Below, in pieces: positions 34,536 through 42,535 of a DNA stretch of 46,384 nt (its first letter is position 1; each line of letters opens with the position of its first letter). The position numbers were made by a program, and so were the translations under genes. The stretch is from NCBI GenBank assembly GCA_021791275.1, contig JAJYWX010000034.1, positions 1 to 46,384 of the forward strand, given 5' to 3'. The notes beneath the pieces are model-generated. The model was not told the origin of the DNA. It worked only from the letters and a program-made list of their open reading frames with translations, and searched no databases. This DNA is from a bacterium (lineage in GTDB: Bacteria > Patescibacteriota > Dojkabacteria > JAKAPS01 > JAJZLI01).

Positions 34536-36344
34536 TCAGATCATATTGTACTTTCGTACAAAAGATGGGAGAACAATTGTTCTTGCGATGAATGCTTCAA
34601 TCAGAAATGCCAGAGCGAGTAGCTCAGCTAACTGAATAATTGATGCATTCATGCTGACGATAGAGAACCCAGAGAGCACAGTAAACATTGCAAATGCTCC
34701 ACCCATTACTGGGAGTGATGTTCTCTTTATGCTGTTTTGGATGAAATCTGCTTCCCCTCTTTTTTTTCTTTTTCTCATGTCATTGATTATGAGAATGTGG
34801 TAGTAAGTTGCAAACCCAACGTATACCGGGATTGCGATGATGGGGTCAACTATGTTGTAGACGTTGTACCCTGTGATTTTACTACCAATAATCATAATCC
34901 CAAATGCTGCTCCTAAGGGGAGAAGTTTCAGTAGCACAGTTAAAAGTGCTAGGTGAAACTTTTTGAACAGTACCAAGCTCAAAAGGAAAGGTATTGCTAC
35001 AAGTTCCAATGGTATTAACCATGGGAGTGAGTTACCCAACCTTTTGTTAAAATCAATGATAGTTTCTCCGGCTCCTCCTATTTCTACTTTTGGGAATGAT
35101 TCTTGTATTTTTTGAATCATTCTTGATTGTTCCATTGCAGGAATAGTTGTGGGGATGTAAACTACTCCTTTGTTGATTTTCCCATGAAATTCTTTTGCTA
35201 AAGAAACCTCCTCTTTGGCGTCTCCTATCACTACTACTGGAAAAAGACTTTCCTGAGGGAAAATCCTTGATATTTCCTCGGTAGTAGTTTGGATTTTACC
35301 TGCAGGCTCTGTCTGATTCAACAGTGGAATACTCAGATTCTCTGTATTCTTAACAGGATTCTGAGGGTTTCCAATCCTTAGGATAGATATTGGAAGTGAT
35401 AGAACTACTAACACTCCAATAAATATCCACCCCACCTTGTGAGACCTTATTCTTGTTACCTTGAAAGGTAGCTTATTTTTAGTCTCAAGGATTCTTGACC
35501 TATTTGCATAGATTAAGAATGGGGTTACTGTCGAATTCAAGATTACGCTTACTACTGCAGTGATGCATACTGCAAGCCCCATTGATCTTACAACTTTTTG
35601 ATCTATAAAGATCAAAGGAATGCTTGTAAGAACAAGTGCAATGCCTGCTTTGAGAATGACCTCCTTAAGAAGTGAGAACACTTCTTTCATGCTTTCCGTC
35701 TCCCTATATGTATGAATCATCCCTAAGGGATAATCTACATTTGTAGAGAGTGCAATTGTGTTTGCTGTAGTTGCAGCAAGAATTGAAACTGGTGAAAGGA
35801 AGTGTACTAGGTAAAGAATAAAGTACACTATTCCTACTGTCAGTAATGCTACTGAAAGAGGAATTACTGAAACAAAGAAAGCTCCAAACAGAAGGATCAT
35901 TACAGGAAGAAGAAAAATACTACTTCCTAGGTCAGAAACTTCAGTTTGTGTTTTGATTTGGTTCAGTTCACCGTATTCAATTGCTGGAACTCCAGAAACT
36001 TGTGCGATTCCCTTAACCTTTGATTCCACTTCTTGTAAAGTGGAGATTGATCCCGATTCTGAAGGAAAATTTCCTACGTAAGTTAGCAGAAAAATTTCCC
36101 CTTTTGAATCAACGGATGAAAGGGTCAAAGAGTGGAAAGGCTTAAGAAGTTTTTCAGTCTCAGCTTTTTTTTGAGTGAGTATCAGGATAGATGTATTTTC
36201 ACTTAAGTGAGAAAATACATATTCCTCTTCTGTATGAGGGGTGTTCCAGCCAGACAAACTTTCATTCATCTGAAGTGCTAGAAACCCATATACAGCGATT
36301 GCGGCAATTACTATTAAAAGTAATCGCCTCCTGTGGGATTTCAT
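34536..36344 (-). CDS. MMPL/RND-superfamily membrane transporter, probably acquired
   Basis: Membrane protein of 602 aa with two similar halves. One helix near the N-terminus (about 7-25), an external domain (about 30-140) and a block of five helices are followed by a second set starting near 305, an external domain (about 335-435) and the last five helices. This is the 12-helix RND/MMPL plan in compact form. Base composition differs from neighbours: 34921-34980 has 23 G/C of 60, while 33481-33540 has 14 of 60. It has an AAGGAG ribosome-binding site (36358-36353) 8 nt before ATG, unlike most genes here. The cargo is unknown; lipids or hydrophobic compounds are typical for the family. Confidence 0.82.
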   Translation of the reverse strand: MKSHRRRLLLIVIAAIAVYGFLALQMNESLSGWNTPHTEEEYVFSHLSENTSILILTQKKAETEKLLKPFHSLTLSSVDSKGEIFLLTYVGNFPSESGSISTLQEVESKVKGIAQVSGVPAIEYGELNQIKTQTEVSDLGSSIFLLPVMILLFGAFFVSVIPLSVALLTVGIVYFILYLVHFLSPVSILAATTANTIALSTNVDYPLGMIHTYRETESMKEVFSLLKEVILKAGIALVLTSIPLIFIDQKVVRSMGLAVCITAVVSVILNSTVTPFLIYANRSRILETKNKLPFKVTRIRSHKVGWIFIGVLVVLSLPISILRIGNPQNPVKNTENLSIPLLNQTEPAGKIQTTTEEISRIFPQESLFPVVVIGDAKEEVSLAKEFHGKINKGVVYIPTTIPAMEQSRMIQKIQESFPKVEIGGAGETIIDFNKRLGNSLPWLIPLELVAIPFLLSLVLFKKFHLALLTVLLKLLPLGAAFGIMIIGSKITGYNVYNIVDPIIAIPVYVGFATYYHILIINDMRKRKKRGEADFIQNSIKRTSLPVMGGAFAMFTVLSGFSIVSMNASIIQLAELLALAFLIEAFIARTIVLPSFVRKYNMI

Positions 36345-36417
36345 CTAAAGTTCTCCTTTTTTCGTCCAATTGTGAAAGAACTGCCATTATTATATCAAAT
36401 GGAAGTCGTATAGTAAA
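36345..36417 (-). promoter_or_regulatory. promoter, leader and Shine-Dalgarno of the MMPL gene
   Basis: On the minus strand: TTTACT (36417-36412), 17 nt, TATAAT (36394-36389), leader of about 38 nt, AAGGAG (36358-36353), 8 nt, ATG. A canonical leadered and SD-led start, contrasting with the leaderless starts around it. Confidence 0.75.
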
Positions 36418-36457
36418 TAAATATGAGGTTTATGAGGGAGGATTTTTATATCTTACT

Positions 36458-36799
36458 TTAAAGTATAAATATTGATATCAAAAGTATTATTAATACCAAT
36501 GATGTTATATACACAAATTTAGTATTTTTTTCCTGTTTAAACATGAATATCGAGAATATTACTCTCGAAAGAGGAGTAAGTATTAATATTAGTATTGGTA
36601 AAAAAACAAATGATGTTAATGTAAAATGCTGTATATAATTTATATAGAAAAAACTGTATATACTAGTATATTTGTATATATGTGAGATTCTATTATGACT
36701 AAAAGAAAAAATTATTCCAATTAAAGCTAATATAAAACTTAGACTGACTCCAATTCTTAAGATATAACTTATATATTTATTATAATCTATTTTCTTCAT
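36458..36799 (-). CDS. DUF1634 family membrane protein
   Basis: Small membrane protein of 113 aa with three hydrophobic helices (about 11-29, 58-84 and 94-112). The opening YISYILRIGVSLSFILALIG and the SRVIFSIFMF segment before the last helix fit DUF1634, a family usually encoded next to TauE/SafE transporters as here. The start overlaps the TauE/SafE stop (ATGA). Function unknown; probably an accessory subunit of the neighbouring transporter. Confidence 0.75.
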   Translation of the reverse strand: MKKIDYNKYISYILRIGVSLSFILALIGIIFSFSHNRISHIYKYTSIYSFFYINYIQHFTLTSFVFLPILILILTPLSRVIFSIFMFKQEKNTKFVYITSLVLIILLISIFIL

Positions 36800-37626
36800 A
36801 ATAATCCCACCCCCCTTAAAACCATTTCTATAGCTATTATTAAAAGTATTATTGAGAATATAACTTTTAGATTTTGATTAGAAGTTTTTCTAAGTATTTT
36901 TGTCCCCAATAGAGATCCTATAAATATACCTGCCATTACAGGTAATGCTAAATAAGGGTTGATATATCCTTTTATAAGATAGATTACGGAGGATGCCAGT
37001 GCAGTGACGCCTATCATGAAATTAGAAGTTGTTGTAGAAACTTTCATTGGTATATGCATAATATCATCCATTGCAATTACCTTAAATACACCACTTCCAA
37101 TACCTAGTAGTCCTGAAGCAAAACCTGCTATATACATCATAATAAGTCCATATGGAGTATTATTTACACCATACTTATACACTACTCCATCATTATCCGT
37201 ATAAGATGATGCAAGTTCTAATTTTTTTGAAATATAGTCATTTTGGATTCCTTCTTTATTATTTTCTCTTTTCATGATCATAGGATATATACTTATTATT
37301 AGTACAAAAGCAAATATAAAAAAGAGTATTTGAGGGTTTATGATCCCAAGTAGAGTGGCCCCAGAAATAGCCCCTGTAGTTGTGGCAATTTCTAAAAACA
37401 TACCAGTTTTTAAATTTATTAGTTTATCTTTTAAATAAACAGATGCTGCACCAGAAGATGTTGCAATTACAGATATTATGCTAGCACCTATAGCTTCTCT
37501 TATATTTATATGATAAAGAAGTATTAATATAGGTATTATAACTATACCTCCCCCAATACCTAGCAGAGATCCTATAATCCCTGCTATTATAGCAAGCAGT
37601 ATTAGACTTATATAAAAAGTAAGCAT
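36796..37626 (-). CDS. TauE/SafE family (DUF81) anion exporter
   Basis: Membrane protein of 276 aa with about eight helices in two repeats. Each repeat carries a glycine-rich signature: GSLLGIGGGIVIIPIL near residue 20 and ASGLLGIGSGVFKVIAM near residue 170. TauE/SafE proteins are thought to export sulfite or sulfonates, or move other sulfur or organic anions; the substrate is not readable here. It forms a pair with the DUF1634 protein. TAGAAT 7 nt before the ATG suggests a leaderless transcript. Confidence 0.88.
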   Translation of the reverse strand: MLTFYISLILLAIIAGIIGSLLGIGGGIVIIPILILLYHINIREAIGASIISVIATSSGAASVYLKDKLINLKTGMFLEIATTTGAISGATLLGIINPQILFFIFAFVLIISIYPMIMKRENNKEGIQNDYISKKLELASSYTDNDGVVYKYGVNNTPYGLIMMYIAGFASGLLGIGSGVFKVIAMDDIMHIPMKVSTTTSNFMIGVTALASSVIYLIKGYINPYLALPVMAGIFIGSLLGTKILRKTSNQNLKVIFSIILLIIAIEMVLRGVGLL

Positions 37627-37639
37627 TTGAGATATTCTA
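37627..37639 (-). promoter_or_regulatory. -10 box of TauE/SafE gene
   Basis: On the minus strand TAGAAT (37639-37634), 7 nt, ATG at 37626, with a weak TTTATA-like -35 region. Confidence 0.45.
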
Positions 37640-37683
37640 ACATTAATAGTAATTTATATAAACTTTTTATTACTATTTAAGAT

Positions 37684-37911
37684 TTATTCTACTTTATCTA
37701 TTGTATATTCAATTACCCCAGATTCTGTTTTTACTTTTACAATGTCATTTTTTTTCTTACCTAGAAGCATCTCTCCTACAGGAGATGTTTTGGTTATCTT
37801 TCCTAAAATTGGATCTGGATTATTTTCAACTATAACAAATTTGTATAGCTTATTCTCTTTTTTTGCATATACTGTAGAGCCTATTTTTACTATATTTTGT
37901 GCTTTGCTCAT
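37684..37911 (-). CDS. stand-alone GreA/GreB C-terminal domain protein
   Basis: Protein of 75 aa that matches only the C-terminal FKBP-like domain of Gre transcript-cleavage factors: ITKTSPVGEMLLGKKKNDIVKV and then GVIEYTIDKVE, where Gre proteins have SPLGRALLGKxxGD and Y(x)I. The N-terminal coiled coil that reaches into RNA polymerase is absent. It could compete with Gre factors for polymerase binding, as Rnk- and Gfh-like proteins do; this is inferred. TATAAT 8 nt before the ATG indicates its own leaderless promoter. Confidence 0.8.
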   Translation of the reverse strand: MSKAQNIVKIGSTVYAKKENKLYKFVIVENNPDPILGKITKTSPVGEMLLGKKKNDIVKVKTESGVIEYTIDKVE

Positions 37912-37925
37912 ATTAATTCATTATA
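37912..37925 (-). promoter_or_regulatory. -10 box of GreA-C-like gene
   Basis: On the minus strand TATAAT (37925-37920), 8 nt, ATG at 37911. No clear -35 box. Confidence 0.45.
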
Positions 37926-37967
37926 TATCATAATACTTAAATTAATGCATTGCTATGTGTAGCAAAT

Positions 37968-40220
37968 TTAGGTTGTTTGTTTATGTAATAAATCTTGGCT
38001 ATGGAATTCGTTATCATTAGTATTAGTTTCTGTGGCTATTGGAATTGTAAATGAGAATGTAGATCCTTTACCTTCTTTACTATCTATCCATATTTTTCCA
38101 CCCATTCTTTCTACTAATCCTTTTACAACATAGAGTCCAAGTCCAGTTCCTCCAGGTCTTACTAATAGATGTTTAGTATCTTTAGGGTCGTTTGGATTAC
38201 CTACATAGTTATTTAATCTATGGAATTTCTGAAATAGTTCTGGTATATCTTTTTGAGGAATACCTACTCCATGATCTTTTATATGTACTGTGATAAACAT
38301 TTCATCTTTTTCTGTACTGATTTCTATAGCACCTCTTTCTGAATATTTAATAGCATTAGAAATCAAGTTTCCTAATACCTCTTCTATTTTTGTTCTATCT
38401 CCATATGCCATAGGTAAATCATTTTTATTATATATTATTTTTAATCCTTTACTCTCTGCATCTTTTTTAAATCCATCTACTTGGGATTCTATCATGCTGA
38501 CAAGATTTACATTTTCTTGAACGATTGGCACATCGGATTTCCCCATTCTAGAAGCTTCAAGAAGGGTATTAATTATCCTTATTTCACTTTCAATACTTTC
38601 AATACTTCTATCGATATATCTATTTAATTTCTCTATATATTCATTATTTTTTTTGTTATTTGGTAAAGTATTGATATATTCTTTTATTGTAGATTGAGCC
38701 ATATATACATTACCTTTTACAATACTTGCAGGGGTTCTAAGTTCATGTGAAGAAATAGAAATTAAATCATCTTTAAGTTGATCTAAGCCTTTCAAATCTT
38801 TATTGGCTTTTTCTAACTTCTTATTATTATTTTCTAACTCCTTTGTAGCTGAATCTATTTTTTCTTTAAGATGAGATATTAAATCTATATTTTCTTGAAA
38901 TAAAAATTCTCTATCTATGGCAATTTCTAAAAAGTCTATAATTCTAGTTAATATCTGTTGTTCTTCAATATCAAAAAAATCTTTATATATTTTATCTCCT
39001 ATTATTAATAGACCAAAGTCTCTAGATTTTAAATGTAAGGGAAAGATAAAAGATATACTATTTTTGTTCATATAGCGATATAATTTATCATTTTTTAATT
39101 TAAAATTATATATATAGTTTGAGGTTTTGAATATATTTAATGTTTCATCAAATGAAATTTTATAATTAAAATTTTCTCCTAGAATTTGTGTATTAGTATT
39201 TTGATATATAACAATACCAATTTTTTTTATATTAAAAATAGCCTTTATTTTATATAGTATTTTATTTATATTATATGTCATACTTATTTCTTTTATTATA
39301 TTCTCACTAGAGGTTTTTATTTCTTCAAAATTGTCAAATTTAATTATTTTGTTAATAATTTTCTTTATAGTTTTTGAGAAAATGAAATATAAAATAAATA
39401 ATGTTAATACAGATAAGAATATATAACTAATAGTGTTGTTACTATAATATTTATTAAATATTTTATAACTACTATATAAAAGAAAGAAGTATATAAAGAT
39501 GAAAAAAATAATGGCTAATATATAGAATATTGTTTGGGATAAGGTACTTTTTATGTTATGGAAATTTTTATTAATAATTGCTAAGTATGTAAATACTGAC
39601 ATAGATAATAAAGAAAGAGTTCCAATATTAATGTAAGAATATATATTAAATATAAGAGGAAGAATTATTTGGGTAATTGATAGAAATAATACAGATATTA
39701 AAGTTCCAAACAAGAAATAGTATAGTTTAGCTTTATTAATACCAAAAGAGATCTTTATTTTTTTGATAATGATATATATAGACAGAAAAATTAATCCGAT
39801 TAATAGAATAATATACAACGCAAACATTTTCCCAATTAATAGAGTATGTACACCATTTATTAATGATTCTTTATAGTCTATTGACGATGTTAATAAGGTT
39901 AAAAAAGATACTATTAAAAATAATATATTGATTATCCATGTTAATATTTTATTGAAAGATATTTTAAATGGAAAGTTTAATATAAAATAAAAAAAGCAAA
40001 ATATAAATACTAATGAATAAAAGAAATTTATTCTGCCTAGAAAAGTAATTACGCTATTAGTAGCATTCTCATATAAATATATTGATACAATCCATGATAT
40101 TAAAGAAAGAACGTAAAGCAAATATTGATAAAAATATTCTTCTTTTTCTTTCCTGAATAATAATAATAATATTGTTATTATATTAGTTATTATTATTATT
40201 GAATCGATTATTATATTCAT
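37968..40220 (-). CDS. multi-membrane-pass sensor histidine kinase
   Basis: Sensor kinase of 750 aa. About eight or nine N-terminal hydrophobic helices (to about residue 285) resemble the N-terminal membrane domains of 7TM-type histidine kinases. A GAF-like cytoplasmic domain follows (about 300-450), then a coiled coil (about 450-485) and a HisKA domain with His492 in SSHELRTPAS. The ATPase domain has N-box LGNLISNAIKYS, G1 IKDHGVGIPQ and G2 GGTGLGLYVVKG. There is no adjacent response regulator, so it is an orphan kinase. The promoter contains a 26-bp palindrome. Confidence 0.92.
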   Translation of the reverse strand: MNIIIDSIIIITNIITILLLLFRKEKEEYFYQYLLYVLSLISWIVSIYLYENATNSVITFLGRINFFYSLVFIFCFFYFILNFPFKISFNKILTWIINILFLIVSFLTLLTSSIDYKESLINGVHTLLIGKMFALYIILLIGLIFLSIYIIIKKIKISFGINKAKLYYFLFGTLISVLFLSITQIILPLIFNIYSYINIGTLSLLSMSVFTYLAIINKNFHNIKSTLSQTIFYILAIIFFIFIYFFLLYSSYKIFNKYYSNNTISYIFLSVLTLFILYFIFSKTIKKIINKIIKFDNFEEIKTSSENIIKEISMTYNINKILYKIKAIFNIKKIGIVIYQNTNTQILGENFNYKISFDETLNIFKTSNYIYNFKLKNDKLYRYMNKNSISFIFPLHLKSRDFGLLIIGDKIYKDFFDIEEQQILTRIIDFLEIAIDREFLFQENIDLISHLKEKIDSATKELENNNKKLEKANKDLKGLDQLKDDLISISSHELRTPASIVKGNVYMAQSTIKEYINTLPNNKKNNEYIEKLNRYIDRSIESIESEIRIINTLLEASRMGKSDVPIVQENVNLVSMIESQVDGFKKDAESKGLKIIYNKNDLPMAYGDRTKIEEVLGNLISNAIKYSERGAIEISTEKDEMFITVHIKDHGVGIPQKDIPELFQKFHRLNNYVGNPNDPKDTKHLLVRPGGTGLGLYVVKGLVERMGGKIWIDSKEGKGSTFSFTIPIATETNTNDNEFHSQDLLHKQTT

Positions 40221-40256
40221 TTATATAAGTATATATATACTTATATATTAAATCAA
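40221..40256 (-). promoter_or_regulatory. leaderless promoter with palindromic operator-like site
   Basis: On the minus strand: TTGATT (40256-40251), 17 nt, TATACT (40233-40228), 7 nt, ATG at 40220. A perfect 26-bp inverted repeat at 40222-40247 covers the -10 box and most of the spacer, where a dimeric repressor could bind. Being all A/T except one G and one C, it could also be chance. Confidence 0.55.
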
Positions 40257-40420
40257 TTAATAAAATATTATATACATATGGATTTTAATATATAAATCTT
40301 TTGTAAATTTATTTATTAAGAGTTATTAAATAATTATAGGGTATCCCATTCTATCTTTGTTAATGTTATATTAGTTATTACTATTTTTATTATGATATTT
40401 AGATTTAGTAATCAAACTTT
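40257..40420. other. intergenic region, no gene seen
   Basis: Very AT-rich spacer between the GNAT-like gene stop and the kinase promoter. No reading frame of note, tRNA or strong hairpin was found. Confidence 0.4.
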
Positions 40421-41260
40421 CTAATTATTTTTTTCCTCTCTCATATTTCTTAGAAAGTATTTAACTATCTCTTTTGGTCCCAATGATAATAAATATAATA
40501 ATCTCTCTATTGTAAAGGAACTTATAATTCTATATGTACCATTTTTAAATAGTATTTGTGCATCCATGTTTTTCACTATATTATATGTTAATGATTCTGT
40601 CGATGTCCAAAAAATAGCAATATCTGGGAGCTTGCCTACATCTAATTCTTTTATAAAATGTCTGAACAATTCTTGTAATTTACTTAATCCTCTTTCATTA
40701 TTTAATGATGCAATTTCTTTTATAAATAAAACGGGTCCTACCATATCAATTGCTAATTTTCTTAAGAATTCTTTTTTTAATTCAGGTTTATCTACATATT
40801 CTTCTTCGTGCTGCATCCATATATCATGAGCGTCATTTGTAAGGTGCCCAGATATAAATCCTGTTATTGAATTATTTTTTATTGAAACAAGAAAAATACC
40901 ATTTTTTTCTCTTAAATTTCTTATCTCATTACTGAATGATTCGAAAGTATGATATATTGATAACTCTCCACCACACTCACATCTTGTATCTTTATTCCTT
41001 TCAAAGATGCCTAATAAATCTTTTTCCCCTTTTTCTATTGGAGAATATATAGTATATGGATAATTTTTATTGCATTTTTTACACCTAACAAATTCATTCC
41101 ACCCGTTATTTTCACTAGAGTCTCCAAATGCCATTAAGTATGCATTATATGCATCTCTAATTAATTCTGGAGATGGATTCTTTACTATATCTATAAAATA
41201 GGTAGTAGAAGGATCCATCTCTTTCATATAGATAGGTTTTTCATTTACTGCTGTTTCCAT
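40421..41260 (-). CDS. GNAT-like protein with zinc-binding insertion
   Basis: Protein of 279 aa that I place only tentatively. The middle and C-terminal parts read like a GNAT acetyltransferase: SITGFISGHL as the central strand, then VLFIKEIASLNNERGLSKLQELFRH, where GNATs have the acetyl-CoA loop RGxG and a helix, and NMDAQILFKNGTYRI near the end. An insertion at about 57-96 carries Cys60/Cys63 and Cys94/Cys96, likely a zinc site. Its ATG is fused to the stop of the ThiF-like gene (TAATG), so the two products are made together. The acyl donor and target are unknown. Confidence 0.55.
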   Translation of the reverse strand: METAVNEKPIYMKEMDPSTTYFIDIVKNPSPELIRDAYNAYLMAFGDSSENNGWNEFVRCKKCNKNYPYTIYSPIEKGEKDLLGIFERNKDTRCECGGELSIYHTFESFSNEIRNLREKNGIFLVSIKNNSITGFISGHLTNDAHDIWMQHEEEYVDKPELKKEFLRKLAIDMVGPVLFIKEIASLNNERGLSKLQELFRHFIKELDVGKLPDIAIFWTSTESLTYNIVKNMDAQILFKNGTYRIISSFTIERLLYLLSLGPKEIVKYFLRNMREEKNN

Positions 41261-42351
41261 TATTTATTTTTGATATTTCTCAACCTAGAATGAACCTTTA
41301 ATATCTTTACAATACTTCTTCTCATATTATTATACACAGAGTTCCAAGATTTATCTGCACTAATCCATATTGTTTCCTGAGGATTATTTTCAGCTATAGA
41401 TATAATTATATGAGCGGATAAACCTGCTGTAATAAAAGATGCTACTAAGCTTTGAGGTATGTTATCAGAATCTATATATTTTTTATCTGCCATTCTTGCT
41501 AATCTTTCTGGCATTCTTATTGCTCCTTGTGGATATCTTAGAATAGTAGGTACTTTTCTAGAAGAGTGTACAATTATATCAAAGTCATTAGTATTATGAG
41601 GATCTTTTCTTACCATTTTACTTACTTGTTCATCTTTTATCTTTCCATTATATAATTTTCTTTTTTTGTTTTCTATGCGATAATCATACACTTCTATATG
41701 TACATCATGCCCCAAATCTAAAGGGTAAATAATAATTTTTCCTTGTCTATATGCTTCATGGTGTAATTTTTGTAATATTGTTAAGTCATCAAATGATGCT
41801 ATTATTATATCGTTATTAGTTACAATTTCTTCTATGTCAGCATCTTCTAGGTTTTTAGGATGAGCTTCTACCTGAACGTATGGATTTATTAATGCAAGTC
41901 TATTGGCCCTATCATTTGCTTTATTTTTCCCAATACTTCTTAAGTCAATAGCTTGTTTATCCATATTTTCAATACTATATTCATCACCATCATATAAATC
42001 TAATCTATGCACCCCTAGTCTTGCCATAGCAGATGATGTATAACTTCCAACTGAACCTAATCCAACAATTCCTATAGAATACTGTCTTATTCTCTCAATA
42101 GTATCTTTCTCTACACATGGAATCATATGAGAAGTAGTCTCTTCTAAATATGAGGTCATTCCTTCATTAGTATAATCTAGAGCTATTACTTGGCAATATT
42201 CATTATGATAGAACTCTACCTCTCCGGAATTTAAATCTATATCAAATGGATTTATTATTTCAGAATCATCTTTGGGCTTCTCTACTTTTCTTAAATACCT
42301 AGTAATTAAAGATTGCCCTATATGAGAATTTTTTTCATTTTCAGGTTTCAT
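41260..42351 (-). CDS. E1/ThiF-like adenylyltransferase
   Basis: Protein of 363 aa with a ThiF/MoeB/E1 nucleotide-binding core: IGIVGLGSVGSYTS (GxGxxG at 97-102), the acidic LYDGDEYSIENMDKQAID where E1 proteins have DxDxVExSNLNRQ, IGKNKANDRA with the conserved lysine, and ASFDDL. The usual Arg of NLNRQ is Lys132. There is no CxxC zinc pair and no obvious catalytic cysteine loop, so it may adenylate a C-terminus or another carboxylate without forming a thioester. An N-terminal extension of about 85 residues is unrecognised. Coupled to the GNAT-like gene. No ubiquitin-like protein is adjacent. Confidence 0.75.
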   Translation of the reverse strand: MKPENEKNSHIGQSLITRYLRKVEKPKDDSEIINPFDIDLNSGEVEFYHNEYCQVIALDYTNEGMTSYLEETTSHMIPCVEKDTIERIRQYSIGIVGLGSVGSYTSSAMARLGVHRLDLYDGDEYSIENMDKQAIDLRSIGKNKANDRANRLALINPYVQVEAHPKNLEDADIEEIVTNNDIIIASFDDLTILQKLHHEAYRQGKIIIYPLDLGHDVHIEVYDYRIENKKRKLYNGKIKDEQVSKMVRKDPHNTNDFDIIVHSSRKVPTILRYPQGAIRMPERLARMADKKYIDSDNIPQSLVASFITAGLSAHIIISIAENNPQETIWISADKSWNSVYNNMRRSIVKILKVHSRLRNIKNK

Positions 42352-42535
42352 AATAATTTAAACTAATATAACTTAATGAATTGTACAACATATTATCCCA
42401 GATGTAAATATTATAAGCTTTTGATAATTATTAAAATATAATATCTTCTCTTCATGAGTAGTTTTTAAAAAAGTCATTATTGCAATACACTATGAGTTTT
42501 GATATAATCTCTCATATATAATTTAATCATATATA
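42352..42535. other. divergent intergenic region
   Basis: Separates the ThiF-like gene from the ATPase gene. It holds the ATPase promoter (42480-42508); no clear hexamer pair was found for the ThiF-like gene, only TATATT on the minus strand 13 nt before its ATG. No gene or RNA seen. Confidence 0.45.
42480..42508 (+). promoter_or_regulatory. promoter of the ATPase-XRE operon
   Basis: TTGCAA (42480-42485), 17 nt, TATAAT (42503-42508). A second TATAAT at 42517-42522 lies 13 nt before the GTG start. Depending on which is used, the leader is about 6 or 20 nt. No Shine-Dalgarno sequence. Confidence 0.6.
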
